Notes under the pieces: generated by a model | Seen by the model: only the letters and a program-made list of their open reading frames with translations | Databases searched by the model: none | What the model was told of the DNA's origin: nothing | Origin: Asterella californica | Taxonomy: Eukaryota > Streptophyta > Marchantiopsida > Marchantiales > Aytoniaceae | Direction of reading: 5' to 3' | DNA length: 64,000 nucleotides | Assembly (NCBI GenBank): GCA_036924285.1 | Contig: JAYKYS010000001.1 | Span: 6,225,501 to 6,289,500 of the forward strand | Part shown: positions 22,401 to 32,256 of the stretch, one piece after another | How positions within the stretch are numbered: the stretch's first letter is position 1 | How the letters are laid out: every line of letters starts with the position of its first letter | Position numbers and translations under genes: made by a program

Positions 22401-22925
22401 ATTGAGGAGCACATACCTACTTGGAGTGTTCTACCTTGGGAGGATGGTATGTCTACAGAAGATCTTCTTGCTGTCCGAATCCGTCAACTAGAGAGAAGAC
22501 CTGAAGATGTAGAGATTGCATTGGAGAAGCTGAAAGAGGCGCGCTTGAGAAACAAAGACAGATTCGATAAGCGTCATCGATTAAGGCCGAAGGAGATTAA
22601 AGAAGGAGATTGGGTGTTGGTCTACGATAGTAGCTTGGACAACCAACACAGTGCGCTTAGAAAATTCTCTAAGCGATGGTTTGGCCCGTATGTGGTTCTT
22701 GTCGTGCTTGACAATGCCACATATTCACTAAGAGAGCTTGATGGGGCAGAGCTCAAGGTTCCAATTGCAGGCAAGCGTGTGAAACTCTTCAAGAAGCGAG
22801 ATGAAGGGATAAGCATGGAGGAAGTCGAAGTTGAGTTTGATATCTTGGATGATGACGGAGAAGATTTGGATGACGAAGATATTGCTAACGACAACATCAG
22901 TGAAGAAGATGAAGATATAGTGTGA
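19422..22925 (+). CDS. Pol polyprotein (RT, RNase H, integrase), young gypsy element
   Basis: The intact frame of 1167 residues lies one base back (-1) from Gag. RT motifs include RFIQDMQPVNQVTIRN, IYSGYDQFQLAE, the TPLGLVRM-LPQGATNS block and a catalytic FLDD at 20565-20576 in PFLDDIPIKG; plant gypsy enzymes normally read Y(I/V)DD. RNase H follows (VILTVDTSPIAIGWAVGQDD). Integrase has its zinc region (HESLWAGHRGIYATFTKL, CQTCQEY) and a DDE triad in VVDLVIMP, TADRGELNN and KSERGHPP. No chromodomain follows; the tail is strongly acidic. The FLDDIPIKG-type RT and VDTS-type RNase H recall gypsy elements of basidiomycete fungi. Pol probably is made by frameshifting from Gag. Confidence 0.92.
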   Translation: MTSTAIERGHSGTLEKVLSLEKESAFCTGVVRFSGSGFATHTRLADLQKWEQKVVQKTEKDLKRVGVLEEDDKIEGVYLELGLGDFIDELAMHEQEDEDHVVEVHSRELYTAIESFVDPEVRVDTRYKTVDKKVKPVAQPLPSDSNQRVQQSSKEKSLRDLSRVGHKFTEATLKELKVGSADFLLSVEENRFREMLTRHGKAFAFEASEIGCVDPSIVTPMIIFTVPHAPWDLRPIPVPRAHLPKLIELLKEKMQMKILEPSFAPYSSRWFTVPKKSGALRFIQDMQPVNQVTIRNTGIGPIVGEFAEAFAGRAIYSIGDIYSGYDQFQLAEQSRDITTMRTPLGLVRMCTLPQGATNSVAHMMNGMNKVLREFIPEKTMPFLDDIPIKGCVEEEKDETMDQKGCRNFVADHISDCDKILSRLEEAHLTLSGAKSSFGVREVVIVGHLCGWFGRKPDPGKVDAIRRMKDTCGSTTEVRRFLGACVFYHVWIPHFAHVADPLYDLLRKHKRFAWEERHTEAIQRLKQLLSSPPVLRRVSYEDSKPVILTVDTSPIAIGWAVGQDDEEENRFAVRFGAKVLSERHRNYPQVKRELWGVVTAMKAEKDYLIGAPVIVETDCLPLLGMITNCNTPDIAMLRWIAYIKSLNPEFRHIAGKNNPVADMLSRARYEDEEEMIEDTEDVGTTVFCRAQGGESEHSKPFMEELYEGEWIDIGRYLSLLTRQPGWSDAHFKQIRRKAYNYLLQGGYLWKHAKQGGKMPQRVVCKVDMQKLLMQEFHESLWAGHRGIYATFTKLKERYWWRNMYRDVVQFVETCQTCQEYSGIRHRDGLHPTYPLAMHYKWVVDLVIMPVGIWQMRYLVLAREDLSNQVEGRALRTKSTEGVCKFLLEDVICRYGCVGKITADRGELNNDEAKAFFKRCGVKLALTTAYNPEGNAKSERGHPPIVKAIVKACKGRAREWPRFLPFALWADRSTHSSVTGYMPAELMQGQKPIMPIEEHIPTWSVLPWEDGMSTEDLLAVRIRQLERRPEDVEIALEKLKEARLRNKDRFDKRHRLRPKEIKEGDWVLVYDSSLDNQHSALRKFSKRWFGPYVVLVVLDNATYSLRELDGAELKVPIAGKRVKLFKKRDEGISMEEVEVEFDILDDDGEDLDDEDIANDNISEEDEDIV

Positions 22926-22969
22926 TGCCGACCACAACTTGTGAGTGTTGGCGCATACCGGAGGATGCG

Positions 22970-22988
22970 CAGGTTTAGAAGGGGTGGA
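22970..22988 (+). promoter_or_regulatory. Polypurine tract of the young element
   Basis: A purine-rich run (AGAAGGGGTGGA at 22977-22988) directly precedes the TG start of the 3' LTR. Confidence 0.7.
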
Positions 22989-25394
22989 TGTCGTGTTGTG
23001 GTTCGGCTCCTGTGTGAAATTCCTGTGTAACCTATGTTGTGTTTCTTTTCCGTGTTTCGTGAACCGTATCGCGTAACTCGTCGAACGGTGTGATGAGTGC
23101 CACGTTTGTGATTATCTGTTTAAGTGATCGCACGGTAGAAGAACGTGCCAAGTCATCGATCTGTGCGCGTTCACTTTAGTGGTCCTTGTCGCCGCATTTG
23201 TGTATAAAATGGTGGGTCGAAGGTTCATACGGCATTCTCTCTCAACGGGTGATTCGTAAGGGTTCTCGGTGATCTGCATGGAGGAGTGAAGAACTGCAGG
23301 AGTGGTGGTTATGGACGGAGGTGTGTTACCGGCTCCGGATCTTCCTTTCCCGAATCCGTTTCACATCAAGCTTCATTGCATCCACCGCGATCACTTTCGA
23401 CAGTGGTTAGTTGCGTACTTTGGTGATGAGTTCATGGGGAGGGTGATGGAGTTACAGCTTCCGGTGATCCTTCCAATCGTAACATACGGAGAGACTTGGG
23501 ATATGACGGTGTACATTTTGTTGTGAGGAACAATGGATCTCAACTATCCATCGAACGTTCCTTTCAATCTTTGGGTCGATGTCCGGTGCCATTGCAGACC
23601 GAAGATCAATCATGGGGCTTGGATCGTGAGAAACTTCGGGCAAGAATATTACAATCGAGTGATAGCTTCACTGTTTCCTTTTGTCATACCTTTTATTGTA
23701 GAACGTTTCCAAGTTGTAATATTGACGTTGTATTAGTCTGCGGCTCACTGGTTTCATTCTAGTTGAGCGCTTCTGTGTAGTTACGGACCGCGAAGAATCC
23801 ATCGACATATCTGAAGGATTTTGTGAAGTCTTAGAGTGTTGTTGATGTCTTGTGTCTCCTTGGAGAGTAAAAATTCGTTCTAAGGGAAAAGTTAAGAGGA
23901 GAAAAGACAAAAAGTAAAGTTCTTTTTTGCTCTTATTGGTCCACTTTTGGACCAATGGTGTTCTAGCTGATCCTCGCGACGTTTCTGTGGTTTCTGGAGG
24001 CTTCAGAGGTCCATTCGCGAAACGGAGGGTATGGTTGGAGAGCTCTCGACCGGGGCTACAATCTGGGCTGAAGAATCGATCGATTTGATGAAAGTATGAG
24101 CGCGTTATGATCGATTGAGTGGAGAGGGGTGAAATTTGTACCTACTGCTACGTTTCTGGTTGTTCCGAGAGACTCGCGAGGAGTTTTGAGGAGCTGTCTG
24201 TTGGGTTGGAGAGCTGACGACGTGCTGGTCGTTTTGATATCAATTTCATCAGTTTCTTGATCGATTTGGATTCTGAACCGACCGATTGAAGTTGAGAAGT
24301 GCAGATGGGATAAGGCGGGACAGCGAACTATGATAGCCATGGATAGTTTGCTATTGCTTAAGATCTGAGTCGAATTTCTGAGTGAAACTTTCCAGGATTG
24401 AAGAATGTCTTATCAGTAAGATACTTGGGAAGTTTCACCTCAAATGGTCGAGTAGTTTGTTCAGAATCTTGGATCAAATGTACCTGGGTCTGTAAAGCTC
24501 TGAAGTTAGCACAGATTACGGTTTGATCCATATCTGAGAATTGGTTTGAGATTTCGACCTGAAAATTGTTCAAGGTAGGAGTGAAGGGTCCAATCAAGCT
24601 TCCTGTGAAGTTTGATCATCATTGGTCGAGTGGTTTGGAAGGACTGAGGTCTCAAAGTTCGAAAATACTTCTGTTATTAGCTATTTCGGGTTTTTCGGTA
24701 TCATCTATGATCATTTTGGTCATTTTCGATCAATTTGGAGAGGAGTTTGTTGCTGAAACTGCCATGGCTGCATGCAATTCGACATTGGAGGGTGTGGGGC
24801 TGATTTCAGCTCTTGGTGATGAAGGAGAACGGAGTCGCCATGAGTCTTAAGCCGCTGTTTGGGTTCTCGGAGCTGCCAGGTACTACCGCCGTTGGTGCTA
24901 TATTGAGATCTGAATAGTGTTTTGGAGTATGCATGCTTTACCTTGCTGGAATGCTTGGTAGACCAGGGTGTACAGCAAGTTGTATCGATACTCTATCAAG
25001 TTGATTGAGTGATCTTATAGCGTCTTCTGGTTGTACTATGAAGTTGTGATAGTTGGATTGATGGGCAGTTAGCGTCGCTGGGGAGCTATTCAGAAGTCAG
25101 GCTTCCAGTGATATAGAGGAATAACTTCAGTTAGATAATACAGATCTGAGTATTTTTAGTTAGAATACAAAAGATCTGTTTGTAACACAAGTTTATGCAA
25201 CCTATACGTAACCTTGGATCGTAGCAAGCTTTAAACTTGAGACGAGCGGATACAAGGTCACTCAGGCTAAAAGAGTAGATAGTGAAACATTTGAGTGGAA
25301 ACATCCAGATCTAGATCCAACCTTGTCAATCCACATACCTCTGCACAGCCATATACCCCGTGTATTCCTAGACAGAAAAACACGTTATACGATA
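22989..25394 (+). repeat. 3' LTR of the young gypsy element
   Basis: It is the same length as the 5' LTR and was collinear base for base wherever I compared it, with one substitution noticed at 24573. It is followed by the GCGT duplication at 25395-25398. Confidence 0.92.
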
Positions 25395-25398
25395 GCGT

Positions 25399-25741
25399 CT
25401 ACAGACGTCGAAGGTTGACTCGCATCACCTCCACTCCTAGATGTCGATGTCTCCAACTCCACTGCATCATCGGTAGGTCGTTTAGGAACCATAGAAGTGA
25501 TCCTCAATGCCTCTGATAGAGTGAACGACTGATGAAGCCTGGTCTGTCTACCAGCCTCCCCGCGTTGTGGATCCAACTCCACTGACGCACCTCGTGGTTC
25601 AGAGATACGTACTGCACTCCGAGTCACTGCCGCAGATGTCTCAATCTGTGCCACACCAGCCATGAAGTCGAAGTCACCTCCTTCTCCTCCATAAGACGTG
25701 GAAGCTTCTGTTCCTCCAGATCTCCGCTGAGCCATAGCCAT
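25399..25741 (-). pseudogene. Gag C-terminal part of the methyltransferase element
   Basis: The frame reads on the minus strand up to the nested insertion at 25398. It is rich in Ser, Thr and Gly with no domain recognised. It continues in the same frame into the protease region at 14575 once the insert and one GCGT copy are discounted. The apparent stop at 25385-25387 lies in LTR sequence of the insert. Confidence 0.7.
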
Positions 25742-25746
25742 ACTAG

Positions 25747-26325
25747 CTATCCTCTACTCCAACTGCTCAATCCGAGCAGCCATACCTGCTTCTGACGTCG
25801 TAGCAGGCGGTGGACCGACTGGTCCTCTCCCAGGTGCTGGACCTCTACCTCCAGCTCGACCGCCACGGCCTCCCTGAGCTCCTCCGCCTCGTCCACGATC
25901 AGCCTTCCCTTGCCGTAGCTCGAGATGGAGATCAAAACAACGTCACTACTGTGACCTGGTCGTCCGGAATGGTCACACTGCATAGACACCGCTTGAGACG
26001 TCCCAGATGTCTCATAACTACCTCTCCTCTGAGGACAATCCTTCTGCTGATGAGGACCATCACACGTCCAGCAAGGACCTGCTTGCTGCTGCCTAGAGAA
26101 GGACGGCATGGGCTTCTGCCCACCAGATCCTCTAGCACCTCGATGGGATCGTGAGTGTTCAACACGATCCTTATCACCACCACCACCACGCTGTTGCGTA
26201 GCCTGTGATCCTCGAAAAGAGGAGGTCATCTCATGTGATGCGTCCTTGTTGAACCCAACAGTCACTACTCTTTCCTCTACCATGTTGAGCTCTATCCGCT
26301 CAGCCAAACCGAAGACAACACCCAA
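25747..26325 (-). pseudogene. Gag zinc-knuckle region of the methyltransferase element
   Basis: A CCHC-like knuckle CWTCDGPHQQKDC lies at about 26083-26045, marking nucleocapsid. It is in the same frame as the upstream Gag piece. A frameshift near 25925 interrupts it: the neighbouring frame continues with an RG-rich tract (RGRGGGAQGGRGGRAGG) and then the 25741 piece. Confidence 0.72.
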
Positions 26326-26397
26326 TGTCGGAGCGGTGTCTCTAAGGAGAGTGACATCTCTGACTCTCCTACGTAGCTCCCGGTCTAGTATCTCATA

Positions 26398-27211
26398 TCA
26401 GAACTGGACTGCCTGTGCTTCAGTCACTCCTTGAGTAACGCTGATCAACCGCCTCATGCGAGTAAACGCCTCGCGTAAGCTCTCTCCAGTCTTCCGCTGG
26501 AACTCTTGCAGACTCTTCAACTTGTCGGTCCGCACACCTTGATAATTCTTCCTCAAACAGTGGAAGAACTGAATCACAGGGTTAAACTCTGGTGGTATCT
26601 CGCTTGCACTATCACCTGCTCCACTACTAGTGGACGCACCGCTGGTAGTAGGGACTCCGCCACCCGTGGATGTACCGCTACTACTGGCACCTGACCTCGT
26701 AGGTGCTACGCCTCCCGAAACTACACCAGTAGTGATAGAAACATAGTTGGGAGACCAATGTTGTCTACACAACTCAATCTCAACACCGTAGTCTCGCCTG
26801 AACTCGTGATAATCATCCATCGGCGGTCCCTCCAAGTGCTGAAACAAACCCTTCCATGCCATGAAAGGTGTGAACAACTGTGGGTTCCGCATCTGCTGCA
26901 GATCGCACCAACTGTCAAACTCTTGGATGAAGTCATCCAGCTCAATAGTACCCACCGTATCCAAGTAACGTCGAGGCCCCTTCGTGACCCCATAGATCTC
27001 GTCCATGTCCCACAACAACGATGTGACGACACTAGACTCACCACCAAAAAACGCACTATCTGCGTCTGACTCGTCCTCTGGAACAACCAACGGTAATGGT
27101 GTAGGTAGTCGGTACCTCACCCCACTCCGTGTATACCCACTGTCCGAGAAGTCCCCACCAGAACCTCCCGGGAACTCCGTGGTGATAGAATCTCACGGAC
27201 ACACTCTCTAA
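26398..27211 (-). pseudogene. Gag N-terminal (capsid) region of the methyltransferase element
   Basis: The minus-strand frame has the layout of a gypsy Gag: FIQEFDSWCDLQQMRNP, MAWKGLFQHLEGPP, a low-complexity Ser/Gly/Thr insert, and a capsid end LQEFQRKTGESLREAFTRMRRL. A TGA at 26398-26400 stands where Trp is likely, and the frame resumes unchanged beyond it. An in-frame stop near 27196 bounds it upstream, so the true start is unclear; 27120 is a GTG codon and not a convincing start. Confidence 0.72.
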
Positions 27212-28956
27212 CTAGAATGCCGAAATCCCCGTCACCACCGTAACTACAACTTGCCTATCCCCGCTCCTACTGAGCTCACCTATCCCCTACTAGGACAGTC
27301 AAGGTAAGGACAACCTGTACCTGCCATCACCACAAGCAGCCTCTCACGGTTTGTTGGTCGTCACTCCAACTGCACCGTGAGAGAAACAAAGGTAGTCTGA
27401 CTGGTCATCACTCCAGCCTCACTACCGACAGCACACTAGAGTGAACTCACTCTGGAAATCAAGTGCCAATACAAGCAAACGCGACAAACAGGAAGCAGAA
27501 TATGGAGGGGTTCCAACCACAAGAAGTCCAAACGATAACCCTCCACACTCAAACATTCACATAAACCCCACCCGGACTGACGCGTCTTCTTCGGTGACCA
27601 CATGCACAATATATGGTCACCGACTGTTATAACCTGTACCTAAGGTCACTAACTAGATGTCCACACCTCTAGGAGCTCCAAAATATCAACGTGATAGCTC
27701 TACTAGCTCATCCAAGACAACTGCCACCAACTGCCTCCATACGCGTCTTTACGATATAGGTAAACACTACCACAACAGCAGCTTCCCCCTAGTACTCTGG
27801 GGTCGCCCTACCATTCCTCTAGGAACATGCGAGCAGGTCTCCTACTACCTTAAACCAGCCCCTAAGTACTTGCACGCATCCCTGTAGGACACCAAGAGCT
27901 ATTGGTCTAGTGATAAAGCCAAAGCTAAGACTACAGAGTTAGGTGTCCAGGTCTAGAAATAATGTTGGGATGGGTGACCAGCTGGTTTTACACTTTCCAC
28001 ACAACTGGAACTTGGATACCTCTCTCACGCACACCAGCAAGCTGGCTTGCGGCGGGCATGGGCTCAGGCTCAGGCTCCGCTCCGCCTCCGCACTCTCGCA
28101 TTCCGCCCTCACACCTCCGCACTCACGCACCTCTGCTCCTCGTAGCCTCTAAACGCCTCCTAACACACACTCCTGCTCACTCTCCGCTCCGCTCCGCTCC
28201 GCTTGGAGAAGAGTAGAATCCGGGCCAAACACCACAAGAAGGACGAGTACGACGAGAAAACACCCGAAACAGCAACCCAGGGTCGAAATTGCACCAAATT
28301 GTCGAAATCAGCCAATTTGGAACTCGCAGACGGGATTTACGTCAGATTTTGACCAACCCGCGACCTTCTTCGGCTTGTAACTTCGTCGATCCTTCATCAA
28401 ATCGAACGATTTTGGTTGCGTTGGAATCGTCTTCCCAGCGCGCACCTACTGCACTCCTCAGATCCAAAAATTATCGACCCACGCCAACCTGACACTCGCC
28501 GACGCACTTCGGCCGACCTAAAACCCGTCACCAAACCCGTCACCAGAAATTTTGACTTCTCATAACTCGCAAACGGCTCGACCAAACTTCGTGAAACTTC
28601 GTGCACTAGGACCGTCTTCCCAGCGCGCTTCCAACGAGCCCACATCGACCTGACATTGTCGACTATTTCGTCTGCCACGCCCAAATGCGCACTTCAACTT
28701 GAAACAGATCACTTCAACACATTCCGTGAAATTTCAGCAGCGCTTCTGCACTACCTCACCACCAAATCGACTGCGAACAAGTTCAGACGACACCCATCCA
28801 CACAGCGATCGATCACAACACCAAAACGAACTACTCCACGCACGCCCGCACCCGCAAATCGAAGATACCAACGATCTGCCAACTCCGGAGATACCACCGG
28901 CAGCAATCTGCGACCTGAAATCTCTATCCCAAGCCTTGCAATCTGAGTTCTTCAAG
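27212..28956 (-). other. Leader region between LTR and Gag
   Basis: There is no coding frame I can assign. A GC-rich tract with repeated GCTCC units lies at about 28060-28205 (plus strand). A tandem CCCGTCACCAAACCCGTCACC lies near 28530. The part from 28210 to 28956 looks like LTR or leader sequence of some element. The length is unusual for a gypsy leader, so an older insertion may be hidden here. Confidence 0.4.
28946..28956 (-). other. Putative self-complementary primer binding site
   Basis: On the minus strand CTTGAAGAACT directly follows the LTR end and is the exact complement of AGTTCTTCAAG inside the same LTR (29109-29099). The same pairing exists at 8326-8336. Confidence 0.55.
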
Positions 28957-29235
28957 TGATAACAAGGTATGTACTCACTCCTCCTGCCAACAGGCACTAG
29001 ATAATCACTACAGTCGAGCCAAATCCACTATGTGCTCGCAGAGAATCCAGATCTCACTCTCAAGACTACTCACCATAGCCAGGAGCTTGAAGGCTCAACT
29101 TGAAGAACTGAGGTCTCCAAGCCCCTACGAAGTATACCCCTTGTGGGCACTCTCATCAACTTGCCCTAACGGTCTTATAGGGGTCCGTCACTTCGCACTC
29201 GGTCAACCTAACCGAGTTCCCAAACTGACGTGACA
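28957..29235 (-). repeat. LTR, minus orientation (probable 5' LTR of the methyltransferase element)
   Basis: On the minus strand it starts TGTCACGTCAG and ends TTGTTATCA (279 bp), nearly the same as 8583-8865. A TATAC box sits 27 bp before AGTTCTTCAAG, which would place the transcript start at that string. The LTR is followed by the self-complementary site. Target duplications do not match clearly. Confidence 0.62.
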
Positions 29236-30373
29236 CCACCTCTCAGGATCAGATAAGCATGAAACTTTGACCCACAGCAGAAAAGATTCACTAAACACAC
29301 TCACATGATATTAGGACCAGATTCATCTACAAAAACAAAGAAATGCTCCAGAATTCTCAAACGTGCCATCGTTTATTCATAATGTAAAGATTTCCTCGAA
29401 CAAAAGTCACTCTCTTTATAAATATACAAGAAGTAAATCTGAAAACTGTTTTTCCGTACAGTGCATAAATTCCACGAGAGTGCACTTTTGGTTCGAGTTT
29501 AAGAGGAACTCATAAAAACAAATATATAGTGCAAAATTTATTTACTTTATTTCTCAGATCTTATAAGATGTTACAGCGTTCGTTGGATACATAGTATCTG
29601 TTTGGCCTCTGTCTTCGATGACATTAAATGACATACCTTATATCAAACATAGAAAACACAACTAAACGCCCATGAGGTTATAGAAAAGAAAACCATACCA
29701 GTTCAGTTAAAACCCAAACTTCAGTAGAAGAAATGATACATACGATTGTTCGTACTCATGGACCGCTATGCCGCAAAGTTAAAGCACTTAAATTATCGCA
29801 CGGAACCTCTCGTCCAACTACCACCACTAGGTGAAACGTAAAACGAACCCTACACATGGTCCAAAGGAGAGGTCCATGGTGTAAAGGAAAACACATCACC
29901 TTGATATCGAAGTCTCTCAATCGTTGATGCTTGAAATAACGAATCTGACATTTCGTACGACACCAGAGGCAGTTTGCGTAAAGTTAAGCACCGCTACGGT
30001 ATGCGGTATACATGCAACCTGTAAATGCAGCTTTACTACAGGAAGCGGTCTTCATGATGTGACCATGACGAGACAGCTTCTGTCCAGGTCTGAAATGTTC
30101 GACAGACTATTAGTGGGACACTGTCGGTTTACCAACTTCACCACTGAGTTCGAACTGAGTGGCACCAAGTTCCTCTATTGCGGCCGAGAGTGACCACCTT
30201 TTAGAAAGGAGCCACGATTGGATGAGATCTCGCCGCTGCGTCTATAAGACTTCACCGGTGCTCAAGCTTATAGTCCTCTTCGTACGTCATTTCACCTCCG
30301 AGACTCGGATACTGCTCGGGAGTCTGCAACGGTTAGCGGGAGGTTCGTGCTTCCTTACGTGAAGAGGTTACTC
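29236..30373. other. Intergenic DNA, no gene seen
   Basis: It holds AT-rich sequence followed by mixed sequence with short frames only. Nothing resembles a known family. Confidence 0.45.
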
Positions 30374-30383
30374 AGTTAGTTAG

Positions 30384-30757
30384 CAGCAATTTGCTTGATC
30401 ACACCCCCAGTAGGTTCCTTGAGCTTGATCACACCCCTCTTACAATGTATGGTTTGATCAAACCCCTGACTGGCTGTTGCCTGTAAAACCAGTCACTTTG
30501 TGATGTTTCTCACATGTGAGACTGCACATATTAAATTTCAGAGCATGTATAGTCTAACTATTTTGAATAATGTTAAATATTTTGAATTACAGTGATATTT
30601 AGTCAAGGTTGGAAGTACTAAAATGATTAACCAACAGATAAAATGACCGGTTCTACTGTCAATAACTCGTCAGGGGTATGATCAAGCTTAAAGGAACCTA
30701 AGAGGGGTATGATCAAGTTTAAGGAACCTACTGGGGGTATGATCAAGCATATTTCTG
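30384..30757. mobile_element. hAT-like MITE with long inverted termini
   Basis: The ends are inverted: CAGCAATTTGCTTGATCACA on the left and, reversed, CAGAAATATGCTTGATCATA on the right, extending through CCCCAGTAGGTTCC. Each terminus carries three spaced copies of a CTTGATCAYACCCC-type motif. AGTTAGTTAG flanks both sides (30374-30383 and 30758-30767), a target duplication of 8 to 10 bp. CAG termini and an 8-bp-class duplication point to hAT. The 374-bp element has no transposase. Confidence 0.82.
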
Positions 30758-30886
30758 AGTTAGTTAGACATGGTTATCGTTTCGAGTTTGTCTTTCTCCG
30801 TATTGTGTTAGGTGTTCTTCGCCTTGTATTCTACGGTGGAGGTATTTTCCATTTGTATCTAATTTTATTATGTCTCAGATGGCGAT

Positions 30887-30921
30887 GGTATTTTGTTGTC
30901 TATAATAGACAACAAAATACC
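30887..30921. repeat. Perfect 17-bp palindrome
   Basis: GGTATTTTGTTGTCTAT and its exact complement are separated by one base. It could extrude as a cruciform or be transcribed as a hairpin. Confidence 0.85.
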
Positions 30922-31029
30922 CCATCCACTCGTAGTCGAGGCGGCGTGGAATCGAGTCCAACTGCCTGGTGGATATTAGGCTGTGCAAGAGTAGCAGCTC
31001 ATGCTTGCAGAAAGCCTCATAGCGAAGAG

Positions 31030-31690
31030 ATTTAAAAATAATTTATACAATTAAAAAATAAAAAGAAAAAAAATAGAAACAGAAATAAATGAAAACATAA
31101 CAACTCCACACTGCTTGGTAGACTCTTCCCCTAGAAAGTTTATTTCAGTTTCGAAAATATCTAAAAGGACAAGGAGTCATAGCACTACACTTCTTACGAC
31201 ACTTAATGTTGGAAACATTATTCAGTTGCACTTTACACATTTTATTCCATTTGAAATAGTATTATTCATGTCATTTGGACTAAAAACAATATATACGAAT
31301 ATTTAATTTAATTACTTAGCAATTTATTTTTTGCAATTTTTTATATTGTTAATACCTTTTTAAAATAACTAACACTATATTCTATATCACCTTTAGAAAA
31401 TAGACTAAAGAGAAAAAATACTACAATGGGAGACAAAAATAAAATTCTTTGGCAAAGTGATACGAGAATAGGTTTTGTAACAAAAGTGATATTCATCCAA
31501 AGGTTTTCCTGGTGGGTGATTCTTATTGCTCTTCTTGAGAACAGGATGCAGATAAATTGTTATTTTTTGGGAGAGAATATATGCAAAAAATCTTGACAAG
31601 AACTCAGCGTAAAAAGTTCACACAACTTCAAAAATTTAATTTTAGTTCAAGAATTATCAGATATGTTACAATTAAACTGTTGTTTACAGA
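31030..31690. other. AT-rich intergenic DNA
   Basis: Strongly AT-rich with A and T runs. No gene is supported. Confidence 0.5.
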
Positions 31691-31699
31691 TCCTCACAC

Positions 31700-32060
31700 A
31701 TCAGTTTCAGAGTTCACATTAATTAGTGTTGTTTACCGTTCGCTATATAATATACATATAGTTTCAGAGTTGACATTGATTAATGATATTTACAGATCCT
31801 TACACATTTAGTTTCAGAGTTTAAGATCAATTGGTGTTACTGGCCAAGAACATAAACGATAGTTATCTAAATATTGTTATTTACAGATCTATGCTCAAAA
31901 TTTTAGTTTCAGAGTTGACACTAATTTGTGTTATTAAGCCAAACACATTTAGTTCCAGAGTTGACATTAATTAGTTTTATTTGACTAAAAAATAGTATCA
32001 CAACCTAAATACGGTTATTTCCAGATGTTCAACCATTTAGTTTCAGAGTTGACATTAATT
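31700..32060. repeat. Degenerate repeat array, TTTAGTTTCAGAGTTGACATTAA units
   Basis: AGTTTCAGAGTT or a one-base variant recurs at about 31702, 31760, 31810, 31904, 31950 and 32039. Spacings are about 58, 50, 94, 46 and 89 bp, roughly one or two times 47. Most copies are followed by GACATTAATTARTGTTATT and preceded by TTTACAGATC-CACA-TTTA. It appears to be an old minisatellite with about 47-bp units. Confidence 0.65.
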
Positions 32061-32256
32061 AATGCTATTGAAACAAAAATTAATAAAATAGAAGTTACTA
32101 TTTGTAACTCTAATTAATCTATAGTACTGAATCTCATGAGTCACAAGAGGTGTAGATGTCAGATTTTCCAAACACTCCCCAGAGACCATTTTCTTAATAT
32201 CCCAAGTAAGACGTACCACCTAGTTTACCCGCGATGCCAAATTTTAGCTCTCTGCG

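Larger units (their letters stand above)
14580..25394 (+). mobile_element. Young, intact Ty3/gypsy retrotransposon of fungal-like lineage
   Basis: Two 2406-bp LTRs (14580-16985 and 22989-25394) flank a Gag-protease frame and a Pol frame. The offset between LTRs is a constant 8409 bp, and I noticed one substitution (G at 16164, A at 24573). Both coding frames are uninterrupted and all catalytic motifs are present. The element inserted into the methyltransferase element with a GCGT duplication. Internal order is LTR, PBS, Gag-PR, Pol (RT-RNase H-integrase), purine tract, LTR. By all signs it is a recent and potentially active insertion. Confidence 0.92.
8583..29235 (-). mobile_element. Ty3/gypsy retrotransposon carrying a cytosine methyltransferase and PHD finger (decayed, interrupted)
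   Basis: On the minus strand the order is LTR (29235-28957), leader, Gag with CCHC knuckle (27211-25399), protease (14562-13876), spacer, cytosine-5 DNA methyltransferase (about 13510-12507), spacer, RT, RNase H, integrase, PHD finger (ends 9150) and LTR (8865-8583). A younger element (14580-25394) is inserted between Gag and protease. Removing it and one copy of the GCGT duplication leaves a continuous reading frame across the junction. Without the insert the element is about 9.8 kb. Several in-frame stops and at least four frameshifts (near 25925, 13500, between 12270 and 12222, and near 11060) make it non-autonomous. The LTR assignment is less sure than the coding order, because the leader is long (about 1.7 kb) and the 3' end is rearranged. 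Confidence 0.75.

Noticed and set aside
25295..25516. Plus-strand frame spanning the 3' LTR end
   Set aside because: It crosses from LTR into the antisense of Gag; it is a chance frame.
29924..30193. 89-codon plus-strand frame
   Set aside because: Unrecognised, of chance length, in a region without other gene signs.
31700..32060. CRISPR-like regular repeats
   Set aside because: Units are degenerate and spacing is one or two times 47 bp with related spacers; this is a decayed tandem repeat.
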